From Pinus tabuliformis (lineage: Eukaryota > Streptophyta > Pinopsida > Pinales > Pinaceae): 64,000 nt of DNA. The notes beneath the pieces are model-generated. The model had not been told where the DNA came from. It saw nothing but the letters and a program-made list of their open reading frames with translations, and did not search any database. Position 1 is the stretch's first letter, and every line of letters begins with the position of its first letter. The translations under genes were made by a program, and so were the position numbers. Below, one piece after another: positions 50,301 through 60,840 of the stretch. The stretch is taken from assembly GCA_031772625.1 (NCBI GenBank), contig CM062819.1, positions 1,232,520,955 to 1,232,584,954 on the forward strand. Direction: 5' to 3'.

Positions 50301-52476
50301 ACGGAAAATTTCATGAAAAGTTATTGAAAATTGAAAGCTATTGTACCGAAGGATTGTAGGCATTGTACTCCTAGTATAACATCATCACCTCCCATTGGAA
50401 TGGAAAGCATTGGGCTAGTCAATACATATTCTCCCATTAATAGCTTGATATTATGGCACTTTCCAGAGCAATTTATTGTTCCTCCATTTGCAACCATCAC
50501 TTGACACTCTAGTGCTGGGTATAAGAAGCAATTCAATTCTTTTGCTACCTTACAATGAATAAAATTGTGGGTACTTCCTGAATCAATCAACACTAGTACC
50601 TTTTTCTTCTTGATTTGTCCTTCTATCTTGATGGTTTGAAGAGTGGTAATTCCTTCCAATGCATTACAAGATATGGTCGGATTCATTTCTTCTTTATCTA
50701 GGCTTTGTTCCTCGAGTATATCCTCTTCTTTTGACCTTTCTTGCTCCTTTTCTTCTTCCTCTTCACAATCTATGTAGAATAATTTCTTCTTAGCACACTT
50801 ATGACCTTTAGTGTATTTGCTATCACAATTGTAACAAAGCCCTTTTGCTCTTTTTTCTTCCAATTGTTGTGGTGTCAACCTTATAGGTTGTGGAAGACTA
50901 GGAGCAACCACACTTCCATCTTTATAGTTGTGAGTGGTATGCTTCCTGGTTACCATAATTTTGCTTTCCATTTTTCTTGCTAACCTGAATGCCTTCTCTA
51001 ATGAATCAGGTTCCCAAAGGCGAAAATCATGTTGGATATTATCCTTTAAAGTCCATATGAACACATCAATCCTATGCTCCTTTGAAATATCTTTTACCCT
51101 TGTGTTCAATTTTTGGAACTCCTCAATGTGCTCCATTATTGAACCCTTTTGTTTGAGACTTATCAATTGGCTAAAAAAAGTGTTGCCTTTTGTATCCTCA
51201 TAATGTGCTATCAATTCTTCCGTAAGAATTTCCCAAGTGATAAATTGTTTACAAGAGCAAAGCCATTGATACCATACAAACTGATTTGGTTCCAAATACA
51301 AAGTTGCAATACGTACCTTTTGTGTGTTTTGCACATTATTGAGATCGAAAAATTGCTCCATCTGTAATATCCATGTTGCGGTATCCTTGCCATCAAACTT
51401 CCTCATATCGATTTTTGGAATATGGTGTGTCTTCGATCCAACATTAGAGTCTATGAAATCATGATTAACATTTCCTTTGTTTGCATCATGAGTTTCCTTT
51501 ACTACCTTTTCACCATTGGTAGGTATTTCTTGTAGAAAATTTGCCAAATCTGTCTTCAAATCTGCCATGCCTGTCTTCAAATTTGTGTTCAAATCTATGT
51601 TCAAGTTGTCCATCTTAGCTTCCATGCCATTCATCTTAGCTTCCACGCCATTTATCTTAGCTTCTGTTAGCTTTTGTGACAGTGACATTTGTTGCACGTG
51701 TTCTTGTAATTTTGATATATCATGTAGCATTTCTTCCTCTTCTTCATGAGTCATGCTAGAGCTTTCAGGTTCCTTACTAGGTGTTTGCATTTCCTTTCCT
51801 CGGGGCATCGGTTACTGATAATAATGCTCTACTATGCCCTTTGAATTCCTTCAAAATAAATTTTCAAACCAAGCTTAAGAAAAAATTTAAGAAAATCTAC
51901 ACACCTTTTTTCACTTTGTAGGAGCTCGATATTTCCTCTGATATATCTCTGTACTTTCAGATCATCTAGTTCTAAATTTGTGACCTGCAATAGCCCTCTG
52001 TGTCCTCTTTCTAATGCCACAAGTTTGACCCAAATTAGATTCTCCAAGGAAGAGTTATGTGAAATCTCTCACAGTGACTTGATTATAGACTAGTTCAGTA
52101 GAGCGAACTTGTACGACGTGCCACGAGTCACTGTTTCGACCTTTGGATCTGAAAAATGCATACAAGAAACTACAGTTCGTCCTCTTTCTGTACCTTCTTA
52201 TGAAATTTCAATTCGATCCCCAGAGAGAAAGTTATGACGATTTTTCCCAGGTCACCTGTTTGGAATGTAATTCAAGAGTCTGCAAAAAGACCAACTTCCT
52301 CAGATCATATCTCCGCAAATATAGTGCGAAAAGCTATGAAACTTGGACCCGAGGTTCAGCGCGATTTCTTCTCAAATGGGATTTTTTTTGCAACTTCTGA
52401 AACTTTGCAGAAAAAAAAAATTATAGCGAAAATTCCATGATGACCTGTTTGGAGCAGCAAAACCCTAGAATCCAAA

Positions 52477-52488
52477 GCTCTGATACCA
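52477..52488 (-). promoter_or_regulatory. Primer-binding site of D
   Basis: TGGTATCAGAGC on the minus strand, two bases after the 5' LTR; a perfect methionine-tRNA match. Confidence 0.9.
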
Positions 52489-52490
52489 AA

Positions 52491-52823
52491 TGTTATGAAA
52501 CCAGCTCAAGAAAAGATAGAAAAGATAGATCAACGCCTTAGAATTTAGCCTCTTCGAGGGGGAAACCTCGTTTACATTACATAAATGAACAATTCTTGGA
52601 TGCTTCAAATGACAAAACCTCCTTTCTATATATAGGAGTCTAAGGAGTCACAATATAACCCAGCCGAACTAACAATAATAATATAAAGCCACAAAAATAA
52701 CAATAGAGGGATTCTACGGGGCATAGTAATAACAATATGGGGATAATAAGGGCACAACAATATTAATAAGGGATGCAACTATAATAGTAATGGGGTAATT
52801 ACTAGTATTATAGGGACCCAACA
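52491..52823 (-). repeat. 5' LTR of D (333 bp)
   Basis: Same length and ends as the other LTR. It is flanked by the primer-binding site and the AAAAG duplication. Confidence 0.95.
52626..52635 (-). promoter_or_regulatory. TATA-like box in the 5' LTR of D
   Basis: CTATATATAG on the minus strand, about 190 bases into the LTR in its own direction; the likely promoter of the element. It is unchanged in the other LTR. Confidence 0.55.
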
Positions 52824-53090
52824 AAAAGGGAGTATAATGATCCATATATTTATCTATGACACTAACCATGAAAAACAATTACAACATCCATAAATGAACC
52901 CAACAAATCTTATGCTCAAAAATCTGATTCTAAAGATTTTAATGAACTATCAATGTCTGCAGTTAACTGCTAAAACCTGCGGTCACTGAGAAAAACCTTC
53001 AGAAGATTGATATTTCATATTTTAGGTCCTAGTCACATGAAGGAGGAGTTATGCAAGCGACTATAGATTCCGAGTCACTCCCTTAATCCT
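52824..53090. other. Unassigned target sequence right of D
   Basis: Continuation of the D insertion target up to the first LTR of H. No family is recognised. CGACT/AGTCAC words near 53010-53090 also occur in the H LTR and in the B1 LTR near 2210-2300. Confidence 0.35.
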
Positions 53091-53623
53091 GACAAGTAAG
53101 CGACTGGGGTCAGAATTGGACTACGAAAACCCTAATTCCTAGTTGCATGCATAGTGAGTGGTACATGTGACTGGAAGGCTCCAGTCGCACACATGAGCCT
53201 CTACGGGAGCAACTATTTTCAGATCCATCTTGTGTTGTGCCTGTGACTTGGCCCAAAACCATAGATCTGAAATGCAAGCTTCAAACCCTGCAATTTCATG
53301 TCAGGGTGAACCTATTCCTTTGCAGACAAGCCTTAGACTTGTGTGAGCCAAAACCAAAGTTAACAGAGTGTCTCATCATTGTGTCTAAATGAGGTGGAAG
53401 GAACTTGTAGTTATATCCTTTCAAGGTGGTCCACTTTGCTTTAGGGTCGACCTTATTAAATGTGCACATGTGGGATTTTCTTCATATGTACACTTTCGCT
53501 TATTCGATTTGAGTGATATTTAGGTCGATTTTGGTCCTCTCAAAAAGAGGAATTCAATGAAATCATTATATCCATTAAGTGAGCTTTCCAAAGTGGAATT
53601 TGATAGTAGTTTCATATTTAACA
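53091..53623 (-). repeat. LTR 1 of H (533 bp)
   Basis: Plus-strand ends TGACAAGTAAGCG and ATATTTAACA. It aligns along its length with 54890-55425. Confidence 0.7.
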
Positions 53624-53850
53624 CTCCCTCTCCACTAGGTAGAATTCCACCTCCATCATGTCATGTGTATCTTGTCATCAAATCATATCCAATCTCAAGT
53701 ATATCATCATTGATCATTTCAATTAATCTATGGCTCATTCTTGCTTATATCTTGACTGTCCCTGCTCATATGCTGAATATTATCGAATCTAGAAGAAGAA
53801 TTTGTCATCGGAGGGGAGCCTAATATACCACACCCTATATTCATCAGGAT

Positions 53851-53945
53851 ATTACCCGAAATCACTATTAACAGACTACTACCTAGAATCTCTGTTAGCG
53901 GGCTAATACCCAAAATCTCTATCAGCAGGCTAATACCTGGGAATA
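53851..53945. repeat. 27-bp tandem repeat in the first H internal copy
   Basis: Three full units and a part of a fourth, pattern AATACCCAAAATCTCTATCA plus GCAGGCT. The matching array in the second copy is at 55665-55760. The period is nine codons, so an open frame persists. Confidence 0.75.
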
Positions 53946-54889
53946 TCGACGAGGAGTCAAATCTATGACCCACATCATCATTGGAGAGCATCTCATCATG
54001 GATCATATCTCAACCTGAAACCACATCGGGGAGCTCAATCTCAACCTGAAATATAATGGGGAAGCTACTACTATTACCCCATATCAAGCAATAGGTGATA
54101 TAGGGGAGCTACTACTCAACCATAGGGGCTTCACTCAATGAACCATTTACATAGCATGTGCATTCATGGCATACTAAAAAATATGCTTAATTTGACTACA
54201 TATTGGAAAATACCTCTAAAAATCACATTATTTAACCCCCTACCAATACAAACCCAATACATCTTCCCAATTTAAAAAAACCCTATTTTCACTAGATATT
54301 GTAGGTATCTATTTTTTCATGAACATTTTCTATACCCCTTTATATTTTTTCATTAACTTTGAGCTCCATTTTTTATACCCGTCAATATAAAAACCCTTTA
54401 CCCCCTATTATATGCTAAATATATTATGTCATTTTTTCCTCAATATATATCCCCCAATATGAATGCACATGGTATGGTATTTCTTCCCCAGCGAAGCCCC
54501 CGTGTACACAACCCATCCTATTGCCTACTGATCTTCCCAACAATGACCCTCAAGAGTCATGTGTAGAACACCTGCATCATAATCACAGCTTGGATGATAT
54601 ACCCGACTTAACAAGAGGTGAGAATGACATGCTTCCAAGCCTCCTCAACCCATTGGCCAAACAAGGAGGGACAATTCCAACAAGCTCTGCTTGTGGGTAT
54701 GATGCCAATTGGGGTATACTTTGCAAATACAAGGATAGGGTGAGCTACTACTCCAACCCTAAGGGTAATAGATAGGGGTGATACCTTATTTTTTATAGTT
54801 CCCTCAACCCCAGGAGCCCTCTATCTAAATTCCTCACCTTGGGAGCTCAAACAAGGGGGAAGAGTTGACTTAATGTCCTCGATCAAACC

Positions 54890-55425
54890 TGACAAGCGAG
54901 CGACTGGGGTCAGAACTGGACTACGGAACCCCTAATTCCTAGTTGCATGCATAGTGAGTTGTACATGTGAATGGAAGGATCCAGTCACACACGTGAGCCT
55001 CTATTGGAGCAAATGTGTTCAAATTCATCCTATGTTGTGCCTGTGACTGTGGCCCAAAACCCTAGATCTGAAACGCGAGCTTCAGACCCTGCAATTTCAC
55101 CTCATAGCGAACCTATTCCTCCACAGACGAGCCTCATACTTGTGTGAGCCAAAACCCAAGTTAGCAGAGTATCTCATCATTGTGTCTAAATGAGGCAGAG
55201 GGAACTTGTATTCATATCCTTTCAAGGTGGTCCACTTTGCTTTAGGGTTGACCATATCAAATGTCCACATGTGGGATTTTCTTCATAAGTACACTTTCCC
55301 TTATCCGATTTGAGTGACCTGTAGGTTTATTTTTGTCCTCTCAAAAAGAGGAATTCAATGAAATCATTATCACCATAAAGGGAGTTGTCAAAAGTGGAAT
55401 TTGACCGTGGTTGCATATTTTAACA
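54890..55425 (-). repeat. LTR 2 of H (536 bp)
   Basis: Plus-strand ends TGACAAGCGAGCG and ATTTTAACA. It is followed at once by CTCCCTCTCAACTAGG, the purine tract of the second internal copy on the minus strand. Confidence 0.7.
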
Positions 55426-55664
55426 CTCCCTCTCAACTAGGGAGAATTATACCTACATCATGTCATGTGTATCTTGTCATCAAATAATATCCAATCTCAA
55501 GTATCTCATTATTTCATATCATCATTGATCATCTCAATTCATCTCTAGCTCATTCCTTCTTATATATTGGTTGTCCCTACTCATATGCTGAATGTTATCG
55601 AATCTAGAAGAATAATTTGTCATCGGAGGGGAGCCTAAGCTACCACACCCTATATTCATCAGGA

Positions 55665-55760
55665 TAATACTTGGAATCTTTGTTAGTGGGCTACTAACTA
55701 GAATCTCTGTTAGCGGGCTATTACCCAGAATCTCTATCAATAGGCTAATACCTGGAAATA
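55665..55760. repeat. 27-bp tandem repeat in the second H internal copy
   Basis: Three units matching 53851-53945 (AGAATCTCTGTTAGCGGGCT-type). Confidence 0.75.
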
Positions 55761-56604
55761 TCGACAAGGAGTCAAATCTACAACCCACATCATCATCGGA
55801 GAGCATATCATCAGGGAGCATATATCAACCTGGAACCACATCGGGGAGCTTAATCTCAACTCAAAATCTAATGGGGAAGCTACTACTACTACCCCATATT
55901 GAACAATAGGTGATATAGGGGATCTACTACTCAACCACAGGGATTCACTCAATGAATCTTTGACATAGAATGTGCGTTCATGGAATACTAAACAATACCC
56001 TTAATTTGACTACATATTGGAAAATACCTATAAAAATCACATTATTTAACCCCCTACCAATACAAACCCAATACACCTTCCCAATTTTAAAAACCCCTAT
56101 TTTCACTAGATATTGTAGGTATCCATTTTTTCATTAACATTTTTTATACCCATTTATATTTCTTCGTTAATTTTGAGCTCCATTTTCTATACTTGCCAAT
56201 ATAAAAACCTTTTACCTCCTATTATATGATAAATATATTATTTCATTTTTTCCTCAATATATATCCCCCAATATGAATGGACATGGTATGGTATTGCTTC
56301 CCCAGCGAAGCCCCCATGTACTCAACCCATCATATTGCCTACTGATCTTCCCAAATATGACCCTTAAGAGTCATGTGTAGAACACTTGCATCATAGTTAG
56401 AGCTTGGACAAGATATCTGACTTACCAGGAGGTAAGCATCACATGCCTCCAAGCCTCCTCAACCCGTTGGCCAAACTAGGAGGGACAATCCCAACAAGCC
56501 CTACTTGTGGATATGATGCCAATTGGGGTATACTCTACAAATACCAAGATAGGGTGAGCTACTACTACAACCCTATGGGTAATAGATAGGGGTGATACCC
56601 TATT

Positions 56605-58070
56605 TGTAATATCCCTCGTGAAAATTCCATGTAATAAAAGTTAATAAAGGAAAAAATAATAACCATGGTCAATGCGACACTTATTCTAAGCTGAATGTTG
56701 GGTAGGAAATCCTGGTGTGGGTGTTCATTTGGTTGTTTATGGCTATGACTTTGGAAAGAAAAAATTGCATTTTTGGCACATTTATTTATGAAAATAATGG
56801 AAATTAGGAGAAAAGGGAGGTGAAAGGTCACAGGTTGCATGTGAGGAGGAAAATGAAGGAAAATAATGGAAAATGTAGAAAATAGAGCCCTCATTCATAA
56901 AAAGGCTTTTGAGGATTAGTTGGTAACCTTTTTTCAGTTGAATTTTGGAGCTTTCTCATTATTCTCTCTCTCTCTCACTCTTGGACACCTAGAGTTTTCT
57001 TGGAGCAATTTTGGCATTGGAGCTTGAAAGGCATAGAAGGAAAGAGGAAGCAAAGATCAAGGAAGGAAAGGCAGGATCAAGCAGCTACAACAGGATTCCT
57101 TGCAGGTATTGCTTTGCATGTGTATTTTCCTTGCTATATTTGGCATGCATGGTATTGCATGTGGTTCTGTTTCTGTTGTGGCATGGGTTTTTCCAAGTGT
57201 AATAGTGTTTTCATCCTAGCCTTTCCATTTCTGGTTAGCCATGGTGTGATGGGGTTCTCATGTTTTGGTTGAGTTGGACTTTCAGATGGATTCGAAGCTG
57301 AGTGGGGTGGATCTCCCAATGATAGAACACATGGCCTAGTGGTCCCTGAACCAGACCATGGATCACAGTAAATCCACTGGCCTGGTGACCCCTAAGCCAA
57401 ACTATGGGTTGCGGTAAAGCCAGGATTATGTTGCCTCAGTGGGCCTAGGAATCCTTGTCGGTGAATGGTAGGATATACGATAAATCCAAGAGGTGGTTTG
57501 ATCTATGTTAGGCCTAGTAATCCCAGGTTTTGGATATGCAGTAAATCCTTAAGAGTGGGTCTCGATTTAGGGCCTAGTGATCCAGGTTTGGATTGCAATA
57601 AAGCTTGAGAGACTAGGAGACAAGAAAATTCCTAACGGTGTAGGTGGATAAATCGGTGGCGTCCATGCTTGTTTGGCCTAGTGATTGGGTGGAGATCACG
57701 GTAAATCCTACTATGATGTGTTCATTGTGTTGGCCTAGTGATCCGTGATGGATTACGATAAAACCTGGTTTTCATTGATGAGGGTGAGGTGGTTTAGCCT
57801 CAATATGCCTTGATTGGTTCTTTTGGTTTGAGTCCCACATTCATGCTTGGAATATGGCACGGGGGTGAATGGTTGAAGAGATATTTGGCTCAACCATTGT
57901 ATGGGTGGGTGGAATGTGGTAGTCCCATCTCCAATTGGTTTATTGCATTCATTAATGAGAAATTCATTCCCTTGATTTTCATGTGTAAATGTACTGATGT
58001 ATATGTGGATTTTATGGCTAATATGCTTATGATATTTCTATCCCTATTATGTTGGTTATATGTGCTATAG
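56605..58070 (+). repeat. B4: LTR of the B family, 3' end missing
   Basis: It starts TGTAATATCCC inside the second H internal copy, with the AAAATAATGGAAATTAGG, ATGAGGAGGAAAATGAAGG-like and CCCACATTCATGCTTGG blocks in family order. In place of the 62-bp repeat it has a different tandem array (57325-57780). Similarity ends near 58070, before the LTR terminus. There is no internal sequence on the left, so it is either a 5' LTR of a lost element or a truncated solo LTR. Confidence 0.7.
57325..57780. repeat. Tandem repeat with CCTAGTGATCC core in B4
   Basis: About seven uneven units of 45-70 bases. Each has a GGCCTAGTGATCC-like start and a GGATTACGGTAAATCC-like middle. It occupies the place held by the unrelated 62-bp array in B2. 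Confidence 0.75.
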
Positions 58071-59636
58071 GATAAAATGCAGAGTGTATGGAGAATGAAG
58101 ATACCCTCAAAGGTCTTCTCGGGACCTTCGGCAGACTATAAGATTATCTGGTTTCCAAGTTCCTCCTTGAGTTCCATCGGGCAAAAGAAATGAACTTGCC
58201 ATGCTTTTCAGCTCTTTCCCATTTGCCTCATTCTTTCAGATTAGAATTTCTCCAAATAGGTAGATTTTGGATGTTTCCTTGATTTTCTTGAGTATTTTTA
58301 GGGACAAATATCTAGATATTTGTGAGTCAATTCATTCCTTTGACCCTTAGAACTTCACAAAGTTTCACTAACGTTGTTCCCATACTAGCAACTTGAGTTA
58401 GTAGGGTCACTAACACACCCTTAGGCTTGCAGAAAAGCTTTATAAAGCAGGTTGTTAGTGCACAGCCAACGTTAGTGTGGAATCAAGGCCTGTGATTGTG
58501 GTCTTTGCTTCAGCTATCATGTCTTTCCCCTCTGAGTTGATGAGGAGGTCAATTTTTTGTATAACAGATGCCCCCTAAAGTATGAGATCAAAGGCTGCGA
58601 TGATGGCCGAAATACTTTACTTTAACTGTAATTTTCCTTCAAAAAGAGAGAGAGGATCGGAGCTTCGGGTGGTACCGGAAACCTGATACAACACATATAT
58701 ATAAACTGCTAAAATCATGTCCAGAGTGATTTTTCTCCACAGAGATATGACGATGATGGTCGCTGATAAGCACAATGCAGATCCGATGTCATAATAGAAT
58801 CATCCTGATAAGCTATCTCCAAAAAACAATATCCGCAACTTGGGAGAGGAAACAAGGCTGTGATGCAAGCCTCTACCCAAGGTCTTGATTTCCGCTTCAC
58901 TGAACAACATAGATCGATACATGTGAATATATGCGTTGATGTCGAACATGCACGAAATCATCTAATTACCAGTCAATAATGGAGACCGTTAACAGATGCC
59001 AGGAAGGCCACCGATAATGGTGATGGTCTCCAAGATGTGTAGTACAATCTAACGAGTGTGAAAGATGTCTTTTTCGTCGAGCACCCGTTAGAATCACTTA
59101 ACCAGGAGCCAATAATGAGAACCCCTGTTCAAACACAAGACAAACTGCCACTAATGTTTGCAAGTACCAAGGCACTGAATGTGTTTTTGGGTAATCTTCT
59201 AGATAGAGTGTTGAAGTCGATAGGAAGATAGCTGTCGAAAGGTAGGCAATAATGTGTCCTACATCAATCGACACGAAACGAGACAAGAATGATTTGTTTC
59301 TTGAGGAATATTTTGAGCATTGGGTCTAAACAACAGAGGGCATGATGAAAGGATATGCTTGATGGGTTGATGGAGGGAACAAAAGGTTAACCCTTGAACA
59401 ATAGAAGGCATGACAACGGTTTTAACCATGCAGCACTAGACTCATGAACACCAAAGAGTGTTAGTATACAGAGATGCAATATAGGCTAAACTCATAGGAT
59501 GGTAGGATTCATATTGAGAGGTCGTCACAAGGAAGGTTTATCTGAGGGAGTGCCATGTTCAAGGGAACGACTGCTGCCAAACCATGCTTTCTAATACATA
59601 ATACAGTTGTATTTTCCACTTTCCCTGTCTGATTAG
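58071..59636. other. No gene seen; possible LTR material of G or another element
   Basis: No domain is recognised on either strand. A TATA-like CATATATATAAACTG on the plus strand (about 58691-58705) follows a GAGAGAGAGG stretch. This could be part of an LTR, but there is no second copy, and its plus-strand direction disagrees with G on the minus strand. Confidence 0.35.
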
Positions 59637-60840
59637 TTTAATGAGTCCAGGCAGGTAAACTCATCGATATTTTCATATTTAAAGAGTCCGAAAAGGACCG
59701 CAAAAAGAGCGACTCTCTACCCTATTGATTAGTTTAATGAGTCCAGATAGGCAAACTCGTCGATCTTTTCATGTTTTAAGAGTCTAAAAAGGATCGTAAA
59801 AAGAGTGACTCTATATCTTGTCTGTGTAATTTAAAGAGTCCAGACTAGACAACTCAGTGGTCTTTTCATATTTAGAGAGTCTGAAAAGATCATAAAGAAT
59901 GACTCCATGGTGGTCCCTTTGTCATAGTTGCTAACTAGGTGTGACAAAAGGTTAATAGTATACCCGGATCAGTTACTTTTCTGTGAGTTAATCTATTTAA
60001 TCCGAATAAAGAGAAACCTATGTTCAATAGATGTCGACCTCATTTTGTTACGAGTACGAGGAGACAGACTAAACTCATTTTTCGTCATGAATTTTAATGA
60101 GTCACGCGACGACAAACTCAATACCTTCATCAAATTTTAACGAGTCAAATGAAGAAAACTCAGGGTATCTTTTTCAGTTTAGTGAGTGAGGAAAAAGAGG
60201 TAAAATAACTGCTCATTCCTTCTTCGTATATTTAACGAGCTTGAAGGAGGGGAAAAACTCGGGGATTTTTCGATTTTAAGAGCGAGAAATGGTCCCAAAA
60301 AAGAAAGTGCTCTTGTTGCTGTCGTATGTTTTTAACGAGCCCAGTGACAAAAACTTGGGATTTTTCAGTTTAACGAGTGAGAAAAGTACCTAAAATAATG
60401 CTCGGGTCATATTTATAAATGTTTAACAAGCCTAAAGACAAAACTCGGGATTTTTTCAGTTTAATGAGCGAGAAAAAAGCGCCTAAAAAGAATGCTCTAA
60501 TGGTATTTTTCAGTTTAATGAGCTAGAAAAATAGCGAAAAAGTGTTGCTTAGACCATCGTCATATATGTTTAACGAGCCCAATGATGACAAACTCAGAGA
60601 TTTTTCAATTTTTTAGAGCAAGAAAACATCCCATAAAAGAAAGCGCTCATATCTTCTTTGTAGTAGTTTTAACGAGCCCAAAGAAGGAGACTCGAGGTTT
60701 TTTGGATTAACAAGCAAGAAAAATACCATAAAAAGAAAGCTCAACCTTCTTCATGGTAATTTAACAAGCCCGAAGAAGTAGACTCAAGGATTTTTCGAAT
60801 TAACGAGCAAGAAAAATACCGAAAAAAGAATGCTCAATCT
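59637..60840. repeat. Array of about 97-bp hairpin units
   Basis: A degenerate tandem array. Unit starts at 59643, 59740 and 59836 are 96-97 bases apart; after a gap (59911-60040) further units run to 60840 at about 93-100 bases. Each unit has two short inverted pairs, a GAGT...ACTC pair and an AGAGTC...GACTCT pair (for example 59683-59688 with 59711-59716). Units past about 60240 have GAGC...GCTC in the second pair instead. The loops are A-rich. No coding role is evident. It directly follows, in the minus direction, the last recognisable coding part of G. Confidence 0.7.

Larger units (their letters stand above)
46968..52823 (-). mobile_element. D: Ty3/gypsy chromovirus, structurally whole, broken
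   Basis: 5,856-bp minus-strand element with 333-bp LTRs and a perfect duplication AAAAG (46963-46967 and 52824-52828). Parts: 5' LTR 52491-52823, primer site 52477-52488, gag and protease (50320-51810; gag core, knuckle CYNCDSKYTKGHKC, protease LVLIDSGSTHNFI), RT (about 49500-50150; [26 protein letters not shown]), RNase H (about 48900-49300; [14 protein letters not shown]), integrase (about 47800-48700; HHCC-like finger then MDFITGLPKS and HGNPKIIISDRDPIF), and a chromodomain (about 47350-47430; EYLIKWKNLSAEDSTWE). The size fits Reina-type chromoviruses (inference). About five breaks are spread over pol. The LTRs differ at about nine of 333 sites, so it is the youngest element here; with slow conifer-like rates that is several million years or more. 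Confidence 0.95.
53091..56604 (-). mobile_element. H: small non-coding LTR element in LTR-internal-LTR-internal order
   Basis: Two LTRs of about 535 bp (53091-53623 and 54890-55425) enclose a 1,266-bp internal region, and a second copy of the internal region follows (55426-56604) until B4 cuts in. On the minus strand each LTR starts TGTTAAAATATG or TGTTAAATATG right after a purine tract (GAGAGGGAG) and ends CTTGTCA. No protein domain is found; the open frames come from a 27-bp repeat and short chance runs. Size and emptiness resemble TRIM-type elements. The doubled arrangement suggests unequal recombination between LTRs of one element or of neighbours. LTRs differ at about one site in eight by eye, so it is old. 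I see no clear primer site. Confidence 0.7.

Noticed and set aside
53728-54006. Minus-strand frame with a regular LLIEILG/SPLTEILG peptide
   Set aside because: It comes from the 27-bp repeat of H, whose period is nine codons. The second H copy has the same frame by descent, and the surrounding sequence is non-coding.
59928-60140. 70-codon plus-strand frame in the gap of the hairpin array
   Set aside because: It overlaps array units at its right end, has no recognised domain, and its length is within chance for this stretch.
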